The notes: generated from the sequence alone by a model not told the origin. Shown: positions 1 through 6,085, counted from the stretch's first letter. The stretch: 8,745 nt of DNA from Candidatus Sericytochromatia bacterium (GCA_014377495.1 JACMPN010000186.1:1-8745), one strand, 5' to 3'. Translations and numbers: made by a program.

Positions 1-2
1 GG

Positions 3-71
3 AACCTGTTGGCGCAGGGGCGACCGCTCCTGCTGCCCGACGTAGCCTGGGGTGAAAGTCAGGATGGTTAG
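3..71 (+). CDS. Possible C-terminal end of a gene entering from the left
   Basis: Frame 3 of the plus strand is open from the window edge and stops at TAG (69-71). It encodes 22 residues, NLLAQGRPLLLPDVAWGESQDG, which have the composition of a real protein tail. The stop overlaps the stop of the convergent FKBP gene by a few bases, a common arrangement in compact genomes. The fragment is too short to assign a family, and an open stretch this short can arise by chance in GC-rich DNA. The sequence to the left of the window would decide it. Confidence 0.25.
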   Translation, partial: NLLAQGRPLLLPDVAWGESQDG

Positions 72-508
72 TTGACGCCGAGCAATTCGACATCGGACAC
101 CAGCGTGGCAATCGGCGGGATGGCGCCGCCGGCCCCACGCCAGCCATAGCCGAGCTGGGGCGGGATGAGAAGCTTGCGCTTGCCGCCGACCTTCATGGTG
201 GAGACGCCTTCGTCCCAACCCTTGATCACCTGGCCCACGCCGATCTTAAATTCGAAGGGGCCACGACCGACGGAGGAGTCGAACTTTGTGCCGTCCGTCA
301 GCCAGCCGGTGTAGTGCATGCGGCAGGTCTGGCCGTTTTGGGGCGACACACCGGAGCCGACGACGATGTCGGTGTACTTGAGGCCGCTCGCCGTGGTCTG
401 GGCGTTGGCCGGCATGTCGGCGACCGGGGCATAGGCGGCCTGTTCTTTTTTGGGACAGCCCGAGGCGAGCATGATCACAGCGGCCACGAGGGTTAAGTGC
501 TTCAGCAA
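68..508 (-). CDS. FKBP-type peptidyl-prolyl cis-trans isomerase lipoprotein (third of three, variant pocket)
   Basis: This is a 146-residue membrane-anchored FKBP, predicted to isomerise Xaa-Pro bonds in proteins outside the cytoplasm. Residues 1-18 are a lipoprotein signal with lipobox LASGC and Cys18 as the lipidation site. A short linker (19-40) leads to one FKBP domain (41-146). Against human FKBP12 the pocket residues seen are Tyr66, Phe76-Asp77, Phe85, Val94-Ile95, Trp98 and Tyr121. The position of FKBP12 Phe99 is Ser138 (LVSDVELL instead of LVFDVELL), and the usual Asn of IPPNATL is Ile133. Both neighbouring paralogues keep the normal residues. The start is TTG at 508, and no other start would include the signal peptide. 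A GGAGAG lies 9 nt upstream. The gene is last in a minus-strand row of three FKBP genes, 95 bp after the previous one. The family is certain; activity and substrate are inferred. Confidence 0.93.
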   Translation of the reverse strand: MLKHLTLVAAVIMLASGCPKKEQAAYAPVADMPANAQTTASGLKYTDIVVGSGVSPQNGQTCRMHYTGWLTDGTKFDSSVGRGPFEFKIGVGQVIKGWDEGVSTMKVGGKRKLLIPPQLGYGWRGAGGAIPPIATLVSDVELLGVN

Positions 509-603
509 GGTAAACGTCTCTCCCAGACACCATCCCGGCCGTTTCCGCCCAGTCGGTGACTTTCACGATATCGAAGCCCGGCAGCCAGGCGCCGGGGGCA
601 TAG

Positions 604-1080
604 TTAGCGGATGCCGAGGAGTTCGACCTCAAAGACGAGCGTCGCGTTCGGGGGGATGTCCGGCGGCGAGCCGCCCGCACCGTAGCCGAGTGGCGCCGGG
701 ATCACGAGCTTGCGCTTGCCACCGACATGCATGGAGGCGACTCCCTCGTCCCAACCCTTGATGACCCGGCCCTGACCCAGCGGAAAGGAAAAGGGCCGGC
801 CACTGTCCACCGAGGAATCGAACTTTTTGCCGTTGGTCAGCCAGCCGGAGTAATGCACCGTGCAGACTTGGCCGGTCCGGGGGCTCGCCCCGGTGCCGAC
901 GACGAAATCCCCATACTTGAGGCCGCTCGGCGTCGTCTGGGCGTTGGCCGGCAAGGTGGTGACATCGCTGCTCTGGCTCCCGGCGGCGCCGGAAATGGGG
1001 GTCAACGTGGCCTGAGTCCCCTGGTTGCAGCCACCGAGACCTACGAGGGCGAGGGCCATGACGGCGAATCGTTTGAACAC
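604..1080 (-). CDS. FKBP-type peptidyl-prolyl cis-trans isomerase lipoprotein (second of three)
   Basis: This is a 158-residue lipoprotein FKBP, expected to catalyse prolyl isomerisation or act as a folding helper at the cell envelope. The signal peptide ends in lipobox GLGGC with Cys18. Residues 19-50 form a Ser/Thr/Ala/Gly linker, and the FKBP domain spans about 51-158. All main ligand-pocket positions of FKBP12 are present: Tyr77, Phe87-Asp88, Phe97, Val106-Ile107, Trp110, Tyr133 and Phe150. The VGTGASP and GYGxGGSPP stretches make it closer to the upstream paralogue (1176-1763) than to the downstream one. The start is GTG at 1080, with GGAG 6 nt upstream. No convincing promoter of its own is visible in the 95-bp gap from the upstream gene, so it is probably co-transcribed past the hairpin at 1129-1163. 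Confidence 0.95.
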   Translation of the reverse strand: MFKRFAVMALALVGLGGCNQGTQATLTPISGAAGSQSSDVTTLPANAQTTPSGLKYGDFVVGTGASPRTGQVCTVHYSGWLTNGKKFDSSVDSGRPFSFPLGQGRVIKGWDEGVASMHVGGKRKLVIPAPLGYGAGGSPPDIPPNATLVFEVELLGIR

Positions 1081-1128
1081 AGGTCACTCCATCTCTCTGC
1101 CGGCCATGGGGGCGGCCATCGACACTGT

Positions 1129-1163
1129 AACAGCGCCCGCCGGCTGAACCGGCGGGCGCTGTT
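1129..1163 (-). terminator. Perfect 15-bp hairpin between FKBP genes (attenuator, processing site or terminator)
   Basis: The arms 1129-1143 and 1149-1163 are exact reverse complements, very GC-rich, and separated by a 5-nt loop. The hairpin begins 12 bp past the stop of the first FKBP gene and 48 bp before the GTG of the second. On the minus strand the stem ends in TGTT and is then followed by ACAGTG, so there is no real U-run. It may be a weak or partial terminator, or an mRNA-stabilising 3' hairpin that sets the ratio of the first FKBP to the next two. The structure is certain; the role is inferred. Confidence 0.5.
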
Positions 1164-1175
1164 GGAACCGGTCGG

Positions 1176-1763
1176 TTATTGGACGCCGAGCAACTCGACA
1201 TCAAATACCAGCGTGGCATTGGGCGGGATCACGGGCGGGGAACCGCTGGCGCCGTAACCGAGTTGCGCCGGGATCAGGAGCTTGCGCTTGCCGCCGACTT
1301 TCATCGTCGCCACGCCTTCATCCCATCCCTTGATGACGTTGCCCTTGCCGAGCGGGAATTCGAAGGGCTGGCCGCGATCGACCGACGAATCGAACTTTTT
1401 GCCGTCAGTCAGCCAACCGGTGTAGTGCACCTTGCAGACCTGGCCGGGCTTGGGCGAAGCGCCCGTGCCGACCACGACATCGACGTACTTGAGGCCGCTC
1501 GGCTGGGCCTTGGCGGTCTCGGGGAACGGGGTAAAGCCGTTTGCGCCGGTGGCTGCCGTGGTCGTCGTGCTGGCCGAGCCTGCGGCGCCAGTGGCTGTCG
1601 CGGTCGTCGTGCTGGCCGAGCCGGCGGCGCCAGTGGCTGCCGTGGTCGTCGTCGTCGTGGTCGTCGTCGTCGTGCTGTCCGAGCCCGCCTGCTTTTCAGT
1701 CTTTTCGGCACAGCCCACCATGACCGCAGCCGCGATGGCGGCGATCGCTAATTTCTTGAACAA
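1176..1763 (-). CDS. FKBP-type peptidyl-prolyl cis-trans isomerase lipoprotein with threonine-rich repeat linker (first of three)
   Basis: This is a 195-residue envelope lipoprotein FKBP. Its signal peptide has lipobox VMVGC and Cys18. A low-complexity linker (about 27-78) begins with 11 consecutive threonines (31-41) and contains nearly three copies of a 14-residue unit, T-T-T-x-x-x-T-G-A-A-G-S-A-S. The FKBP domain spans about 88-195 with a complete pocket: Tyr114, Phe124-Asp125, Phe134, Val143-Ile144, Trp147, Tyr170 and Phe187. The linker probably acts as a flexible spacer that holds the isomerase away from the membrane or through cell-wall material, and it could be O-modified. The start is TTG at 1763, preceded by AGGAG at 6 nt spacing. 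It is first of the three FKBP genes, 170 bp after the calpain gene, and may have its own promoter. Confidence 0.95.
   Translation of the reverse strand: MFKKLAIAAIAAAVMVGCAEKTEKQAGSDSTTTTTTTTTTTAATGAAGSASTTTATATGAAGSASTTTTAATGANGFTPFPETAKAQPSGLKYVDVVVGTGASPKPGQVCKVHYTGWLTDGKKFDSSVDRGQPFEFPLGKGNVIKGWDEGVATMKVGGKRKLLIPAQLGYGASGSPPVIPPNATLVFDVELLGVQ
1549..1689 (-). repeat. 42-bp tandem repeat with trinucleotide expansion inside the FKBP gene
   Basis: Two full 42-bp units (1549-1590 and 1591-1632) differ at only a few positions. A third copy from 1633 is lengthened by a run of GTC/GTG trinucleotides (about 1645-1675). Units and expansion are multiples of 3 and keep the frame. They encode the 14-residue linker unit and the 11-Thr run of the FKBP lipoprotein. 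The pattern is typical of replication-slippage repeats that vary in copy number between strains. Confidence 0.9.
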
Positions 1764-1819
1764 TGTTTGCTCCTCTCGATGGATGCCGCCATGACGGTCA
1801 CCGTCGTATCAACGCACGT

Positions 1820-1825
1820 ACTATA
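1820..1825 (-). promoter_or_regulatory. Possible -10 element for the FKBP gene row
   Basis: Read on the minus strand this is TATAGT, matching the sigma-70 -10 consensus at five of six positions, 57 nt upstream of the TTG start at 1763. No good -35 hexamer lies 16-18 bp further upstream (TGCCGA at 17 bp is poor). It sits in the 170-bp gap between the calpain stop and the first FKBP gene, which otherwise shows only a weak 5-bp stem near 1908-1922. It is a plausible promoter but a weak call. Confidence 0.25.
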
Positions 1826-1933
1826 ACGAACGTTGAATTGATTCGGCAGCACACGGCGGCGGACGGACCGTCGGCAGGAACCCTCATCCCACTAGCATCC
1901 CGTTGCCCAATGAAGCGTGGGCGAGACGTTCTA

Positions 1934-3778
1934 CTAGGGTTTCTTCTGGATGGTCAGGCGGACGAAGTTCGCCTTCACTTCTTTGGCCGTCAGCTCGTGG
2001 ATGCCGTCGCTCATCGGACCGCCGGAGCCCCACGGATTCCGGATGCTGAATTTGCCGGTTTCGGCGTTGTAGCCCAGCAGGGTGTACTCGTGACCTGTCG
2101 GCAGCTGATTCGCCTTGGTCTCGGACCGCCCGGTCGGATGACCGGTGGAGATCGTCATCACCCGACCTTCAAGGGTCGCCCTGTTCACCTGGGCGACCAG
2201 CTGGGAGGTGCTCATCAGGGTGATCCGCGACGTGCTGGAGCTGAGGCCGGTCAACGTTTTGATGCCCTGCTTGCCGAAGCCGCCGATGATGGCCCGGTAA
2301 TCGTCGCCTTTGGCAAAGACACGGGCGCTGTTGCGGGTCTTGGCGTAAGCTTTTTCCAAAACGGTCAGCCACAGGCCGCTCTTGCCGGAAGACGCATACC
2401 GCCCGATCTCGGCGTCGGTCGGGGCCGTGACGGTCACGGGCTTGCGGCCGGGGAACTGCACGGTAAAGGTCTTGTCGTCGTTTGCCGTGATCATCTTCCG
2501 GATGTCGTCCGGCTTGGTCGCCGCGACGCCGGCCACAGCGGCCAGGAAGTAGCAGTCGCCCAGGCTGCCCTGCTCGATGGCGTGCCCGCTGACGCTCTTG
2601 TCGCCCTGGGCGTAGAGTTGGCGTTCGGCCTTGTTGATTTTGTAGCGTGCCGTCGAAAACGTGCCCTCGACGTGGCTGTGCAGCTCCGACGTCGTCTTCA
2701 GCCGGTCGAACTGATCCAGGTCCTTGGCGGTGATGCCGCTGGTTTCCAGCAGGCGCTCGTCCTTGGACAGGTCCTCGATGTCGCCGGCGTACTTGTGCAT
2801 GGCCCCGATGGCCGCCGCGTCCAGCTTTTGGAAAGTCGGCGAGGTCATCGCCACGTCCAGTTCCTTGCGGGAGATCTGGCCGTTGCTGTTCGTGTCCACT
2901 TTGGCGAAGACGGTCCGGGCTTGCTTGGTGAACGCCGTATCCGGCGCCTTGGCGGCAGCGGCTGGATCGATCTGGGCCCGGTTCCGATTTTCGTGGACCC
3001 AGGGCAGCTTGCCCGTGCTGTTTGTCCAGAAGGTCTTCGCACCGCTGAGGATGCGGGCCCGCAGGGGCACGCCGGGGATGGCGGCGGGTTCCGGGGCAGG
3101 CTTGGTGCTCTTGGTCCCCACAGCGGTGCTGGTCACCCCGCCGGTGGCGGACGTGCCGCTCGATCGGAACCAGGTGACGGGTGCGACGGGCAAGGACGTC
3201 CGGCCGGCCGGTTTCTGCTTCGTCTGGGGGAGGGCCGCCTCATAAAGCCCTTCGGCTTTGACCCGCAACGGGGCATCTTGGCGCAGGCGGCCGAACTCGG
3301 TCAGGTCCTCACGCATCAGACCCTTGGTTTCCATGAAGTTCTCGTCGTCCGAGAGATCGGCGATGTCGGACACGGTGGCCGCCATGGCGGGGATGGCGGC
3401 GGCTTCGGGCTTGGAGGGGGGCAGGGCGGCCTTGGCGGCAATCAATTCCTTGCCGGACAGGGTCCCGTCGTGATTCGCATCGACTTTGGCGAAGACGGCC
3501 CGGGCGCTGTTGGTGAAATTACTCGTCGACATGAGGATGTTCGGGTCGATCTGGGCCCGGTTGCGGTTGGCATGCGTCATCGGGATCAGGTCGGTGGCCT
3601 TGTGCCACAAAGAGGCGATCTGGCCCCGTGGGGTGCCGCCCAGGTTGACCCGGTCGGCGACGGGCTTGGCCGTCGTGCCCTGGGCCCCGGTGACAGGCTT
3701 GGTGCTGGACGGCGAGAGATCCGCGGCCGGCTTGACCGGCAGGGCGGGCTCTGTGTGGAACGGACGTAACGTGCTCAT
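1934..3778 (-). CDS. Calpain-like cysteine protease (peptidase family C2) with two EF-hand modules
   Basis: This is a 614-residue protein. The C-terminal half (about 390-614) carries the calpain catalytic core: Gln403 (oxyanion) and Cys409 in QGSLGDCYFLAA, His563 in TGHEYTLLGY and Asn581 in IRNPWG. The N-terminal half holds two copies of one module about 195 residues apart. Each has NRNRAQIDP (71-79 and 265-273), an EF-hand loop (Asp100-Glu111 with D-N-D-T-S-E ligands; Asp295-Glu306 with D-N-N-Q-S-E ligands) and a DLSxDExxxET stretch (141-151 and 336-346). Pro/Ser/Thr-rich linkers lie at 1-45 and 184-235. No signal peptide, lipobox or membrane segment is visible, so the location is unknown. 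Calcium-dependent activation is the obvious inference from the EF-hands. Animal calpains carry theirs after the protease core, the reverse order. The start is ATG at 3778 with only a weak purine-rich SD (GAAAG); two TAG stops follow in tandem. Catalytic residues are intact. Confidence 0.92.
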   Translation of the reverse strand: MSTLRPFHTEPALPVKPAADLSPSSTKPVTGAQGTTAKPVADRVNLGGTPRGQIASLWHKATDLIPMTHANRNRAQIDPNILMSTSNFTNSARAVFAKVDANHDGTLSGKELIAAKAALPPSKPEAAAIPAMAATVSDIADLSDDENFMETKGLMREDLTEFGRLRQDAPLRVKAEGLYEAALPQTKQKPAGRTSLPVAPVTWFRSSGTSATGGVTSTAVGTKSTKPAPEPAAIPGVPLRARILSGAKTFWTNSTGKLPWVHENRNRAQIDPAAAAKAPDTAFTKQARTVFAKVDTNSNGQISRKELDVAMTSPTFQKLDAAAIGAMHKYAGDIEDLSKDERLLETSGITAKDLDQFDRLKTTSELHSHVEGTFSTARYKINKAERQLYAQGDKSVSGHAIEQGSLGDCYFLAAVAGVAATKPDDIRKMITANDDKTFTVQFPGRKPVTVTAPTDAEIGRYASSGKSGLWLTVLEKAYAKTRNSARVFAKGDDYRAIIGGFGKQGIKTLTGLSSSTSRITLMSTSQLVAQVNRATLEGRVMTISTGHPTGRSETKANQLPTGHEYTLLGYNAETGKFSIRNPWGSGGPMSDGIHELTAKEVKANFVRLTIQKKP

Positions 3779-3898
3779 GTGAGGACTTTCATTCTTTTAC
3801 CATTCCACCGGAGCCGCCGTCTGAAACAGGCCCCGTCTCCAGAGGCGGTTATCGGACTGTCAGGCCGCCAACCGCGTCAAGCAATGGTAAAGGTTTGC

Positions 3899-4648
3899 TC
3901 AAGCCTCGGGGAGGCTGGGTTTGGCCTTGGTCCGGCGGCGGGGGGCGGGGACGGGTTTGGTGGTTTGGAAGTACCGGCAGTCGGCCGTCAGAAAGCATGT
4001 CTCACAGCGGGGTGTGGGCGCCTTGCAGATCTTGCGGCCATGCCAGATCAGCCAGTGGTGGGACTCTGCCCACAGCTCCTGCGGGATGGCTTTCTGGAGT
4101 TGCTTTTCCACTTCCTCCGGCGTCTTGGCGGCGGCCAGCCCCAGCCGGTTGCTGACCCGGAAGACGTGGGTGTCGACGGCAATGGCCGGCTGGCCGAAGG
4201 CGGTGGCGACGACGACGTTGGCCGTCTTGCGGCCGACTCCGGGCATGGCGACGAGGGCGTGCCAGTCACCGGGGACGATGCCACCGTGCTCGCGGATGAG
4301 GATCTGGCTGGTCAGGATCAGGTGCTTCGCCTTGGTGTGGAAAAAGCTCACCCCGGCGATGAGGCCCTCGATCGCCTCGACTGTGGCCAGGGCCATCGCC
4401 TCCGGCGTCGGAAACCGCTCGAACAGGCGTGGCGTCACCTTGTTCACGTAGACGTCGGTGGTCTGGGCGCTGAGCATGACGGCGATCAGCAGCTCAAACG
4501 GGTTCCCGTAGTGCAGGGCCGTGCTCATCCCGCCGTACTGGGTCTGCAACCCGGCCAGGATGCGGGCGATCCGGGCTTTGTCCGTCAGCGGGGTCAGGGC
4601 CTTGGCGGCTTTGGACGGTGAAGCCGCCCGCTTTTCGGAATTTGCCAT
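3899..4648 (-). CDS. nth: Endonuclease III, base-excision DNA glycosylase/AP lyase
   Basis: This is a 249-residue enzyme that removes oxidised pyrimidines and cleaves at abasic sites. The helix-hairpin-helix motif MPGVGRKTANVV contains catalytic Lys141 (Lys120 in E. coli). Asp159 in AVDTHVFRV is the second catalytic residue (Asp138). The C-terminal iron-sulfur loop is C-X6-C-X2-C-X5-C (Cys208, 215, 218, 224). The core matches the usual length of about 210 residues. There is a short basic/Ala-rich N-terminal extension (1-20) and a Pro/Lys/Arg-rich tail (230-249). The frame is open far upstream (to 5188), but that part lies antisense to the neighbouring dehydrogenase. ATG 4648 is chosen because homology begins soon after it and a promoter ends directly at it. 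There is no Shine-Dalgarno sequence, which suggests a leaderless mRNA. The gene is divergent from the dehydrogenase and 120 bp upstream of the calpain gene. Confidence 0.96.
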   Translation of the reverse strand: MANSEKRAASPSKAAKALTPLTDKARIARILAGLQTQYGGMSTALHYGNPFELLIAVMLSAQTTDVYVNKVTPRLFERFPTPEAMALATVEAIEGLIAGVSFFHTKAKHLILTSQILIREHGGIVPGDWHALVAMPGVGRKTANVVVATAFGQPAIAVDTHVFRVSNRLGLAAAKTPEEVEKQLQKAIPQELWAESHHWLIWHGRKICKAPTPRCETCFLTADCRYFQTTKPVPAPRRRTKAKPSLPEA

Positions 4649-4655
4649 AGGCGGC

Positions 4656-4684
4656 AGTATACGAGTGGCACTGTCGCGGGTGAA
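4656..4684 (-). promoter_or_regulatory. Predicted sigma-70-type promoter of nth giving a leaderless transcript
   Basis: On the minus strand the -35 is TTCACC (4684-4679, four of six consensus bases). A 17-bp spacer follows, then the -10 TATACT (4661-4656, five of six). Only 7 nt (GCCGCCT) separate the -10 from the ATG of nth, so transcription should start at or next to the A of the start codon. This agrees with the absence of a Shine-Dalgarno sequence. Spacing and hexamers are seen directly; promoter activity is inferred. Confidence 0.55.
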
Positions 4685-4727
4685 GCCGGGACCGCATGCC
4701 CCATCCCTGTCGCTGCAAGGAGCTCCC

Positions 4728-5711
4728 ATGCCCGTCCGTCCCCGGATCGTCTTCGTCAACCGCTGGGTGCCCCTGTTCCCAGAGGACCTCGTCCGGCAGC
4801 ACTGGGGCCATCTGGAGGCCGACCTCGTCTTGTGCCACAGCCAGGATCCTGACGAGCTGGCGGCGGCCATCGCGCCGGCGACGGCCCTGGTCATGGCCTG
4901 GAACAAGACCCTGATCGATGAGCGGATCCTGGCCGAGTCCCCCCGGCTGCGGCTGATCCAGAAACTTTCGGCGGCCTTTGAGGACATCGACGTGGCCGCT
5001 GCCACGGCCCGCGGCATCGTCTGCTGCCAGAATGCCGGCACCAATGCCCCGGCCGTAGCCGAACACGTCGTCATGGTCACCCTCGCCCAGCGCCGCCGGC
5101 TGGTCCCGGGCCACATTGGCGTTACGGCCGGACGCTGGGAACCGATCGAGATGATGGCCGCCGGTCTGCACGAGCTGGGCGGTGCCACCGTCGGACTGAT
5201 CGGCTTCGGCCAGATCGGTCAGGCCATCGCCGAACGGCTGCAGGGATTTGGCGTACATCTCCTCGTCGCCCAGCGGCGGCCCGTGGCACCGGCATTGATC
5301 GACCGCTACCGGTTGACCCAGCTGCCGCTCGATGACCTCCTCGCCGCCAGCAACGTCGTCTCGGTGCAGGTGCCGCTAACCCGGGAAACGACGGGGCTGC
5401 TGGATGCCCGCCGGCTGGCCCTGCTGCCGGACGGTGCGACGCTGATCAATGTCGCCCGCGGCCAAGTGGTGGCCCATGGCCCGCTGCTGGCCGAGTTGCA
5501 ACGCGGCCGCATCCAGGCCTGTCTGGACGTGTTCGATGCCGAGCCGGTCGACCCGCAGGATCCCCTGCTGCACCTGCCGAACGTGTTGCTGACGCCCCAT
5601 CTGGCGGGGCTGACCCACGAGGTGCGGGAGCGGGTGCTGGCCCTGGCAGGACGGAACCTGGCCAAAATGCTGGCGGGCGACACGGATTTTGAAGGACGCA
5701 TCCACCTTTAG
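4728..5711 (+). CDS. D-isomer-specific 2-hydroxyacid dehydrogenase (likely NADPH-preferring)
   Basis: This is a 327-residue cytoplasmic oxidoreductase of the D-2-hydroxyacid dehydrogenase family, which interconverts 2-oxoacids and D-2-hydroxyacids (for example glyoxylate or hydroxypyruvate). The NAD(P)-binding fold has GFGQIG (Gly159, 161, 164). The catalytic trio is Arg244 (NVARGQVV), Glu272 (DVFDAEP) and His291 (LTPHLAG). After the second Rossmann strand, where NAD-specific members carry an acidic residue, this protein has AQRRP (181-185). This resembles GRQP of human glyoxylate/hydroxypyruvate reductase and points to NADPH. The usual glycine-rich GxGxD stretch near residue 81 is SAAFEDID instead, so the substrate cannot be named. 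The frame is open from 4521, but ATG 4728 has a strong AAGGAG at 5 nt spacing and starts the conserved fold. The gene is divergent from nth across 79 bp and convergent with the next gene. Confidence 0.92.
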   Translation: MPVRPRIVFVNRWVPLFPEDLVRQHWGHLEADLVLCHSQDPDELAAAIAPATALVMAWNKTLIDERILAESPRLRLIQKLSAAFEDIDVAAATARGIVCCQNAGTNAPAVAEHVVMVTLAQRRRLVPGHIGVTAGRWEPIEMMAAGLHELGGATVGLIGFGQIGQAIAERLQGFGVHLLVAQRRPVAPALIDRYRLTQLPLDDLLAASNVVSVQVPLTRETTGLLDARRLALLPDGATLINVARGQVVAHGPLLAELQRGRIQACLDVFDAEPVDPQDPLLHLPNVLLTPHLAGLTHEVRERVLALAGRNLAKMLAGDTDFEGRIHL

Positions 5712-5712
5712 T

Positions 5713-5730
5713 CACGACCTCAGGGTCATG
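5713..5730. terminator. Weak hairpin between convergent genes
   Basis: CACGACC (5713-5719) and GGTCATG (5724-5730) pair at six of seven positions around a TCAG loop. The stem overlaps the stop of the minus-strand gene and lies just after the stop of the plus-strand dehydrogenase, which is 14 bp away. A few T residues follow on the plus strand. It could act as a shared terminator, but it is short and lacks a proper U-run. Confidence 0.27.
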
Positions 5731-6040
5731 GTTTGGCACGGGTGTCCTGGAGGGCATCGACGTAGTCCTTGGCGTCCTTCAGCCCCAGGCCCTGCGATGC
5801 CCGGACGAGCTTGATCGCCTCGATCGTCCGGCCCGTCTGCAGCATCAGCCGCACCTGATCGTCGATGGGGTCGACTGGCGGGGTCAAGTTCAAGGCCTTC
5901 ATCAGCATCTGCACCTGGGTTTCCAGACGGGCGATGCGCAGGGCCTGGCCGCCAGCGCCCTTGCGGGTGGCGAGGAAGCCGGCCAGGATCAGGGCCGACC
6001 AGAAATAGGGAAACAGTTCCTGGAGGTTGAACGTGGACAC
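5726..6040 (-). CDS. Small membrane-anchored protein with ribosomal L7/L12 C-terminal-like domain
   Basis: This is a 104-residue protein. Residues 9-25 are a short hydrophobic segment, probably one membrane helix, followed by basic Arg26-Lys27. Residues 33-52 look like an amphipathic or coiled helix (ALRIARLETQVQMLMKAL). Residues about 59-99 resemble the C-terminal domain of ribosomal protein L7/L12, notably IEAIKLVRASQGLGLKDAKDYVDAL. L7/L12-like domains occur in such small membrane proteins in several bacterial groups; their function is not established. This one is not the ribosomal stalk protein, because it lacks the L7/L12 N-terminal dimerisation domain and hinge. The start is GTG at 6040 with AGGAG 6 nt upstream. 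It begins 45 bp after the M20 peptidase gene on the same strand and is probably co-transcribed with it. Confidence 0.85.
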   Translation of the reverse strand: MSTFNLQELFPYFWSALILAGFLATRKGAGGQALRIARLETQVQMLMKALNLTPPVDPIDDQVRLMLQTGRTIEAIKLVRASQGLGLKDAKDYVDALQDTRAKP

Positions 6041-6085
6041 ATCAGGCTCCTAGTCGGTACATCAGATGGGATACAGGCAAAACCC

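Noticed and set aside
509..603. Possible gene fragment or terminator between the second and third FKBP genes
   Set aside because: The only structure is a 6-bp stem CCCGGC/GCCGGG (577-582, 591-596) without a U-run, and the short open stretch has no recognisable homology.
1763..3769. 668-codon plus-strand open frame
   Set aside because: It lies entirely antisense to the calpain gene, whose catalytic motifs are certain. Its Gly/Arg/Val/Asp-rich translation has no family motif and is a mirror of GC-rich codon use.
3796..3891. 9-bp inverted repeat TTTACCATT / AATGGTAAA in the gap between nth and the calpain gene
   Set aside because: The arms are exact but about 78 bp apart. In a 120-bp gap such a pair has a few percent chance of arising at random, and no promoter is placed clearly relative to it.
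3779..4621. 280-codon plus-strand open frame over nth
   Set aside because: It is antisense to an unmistakable endonuclease III, with low-information composition and no supported start.
4521..4727. N-terminal extension of the dehydrogenase frame
   Set aside because: It overlaps nth in antisense, and the family fold begins at the ATG with a strong Shine-Dalgarno sequence at 4728.
4649..5188. Upstream extension of the nth frame by 180 codons
   Set aside because: This part is antisense to the dehydrogenase, has a Ser/Arg/Ala-rich translation, and is not expected in endonuclease III. A promoter ends at 4648.
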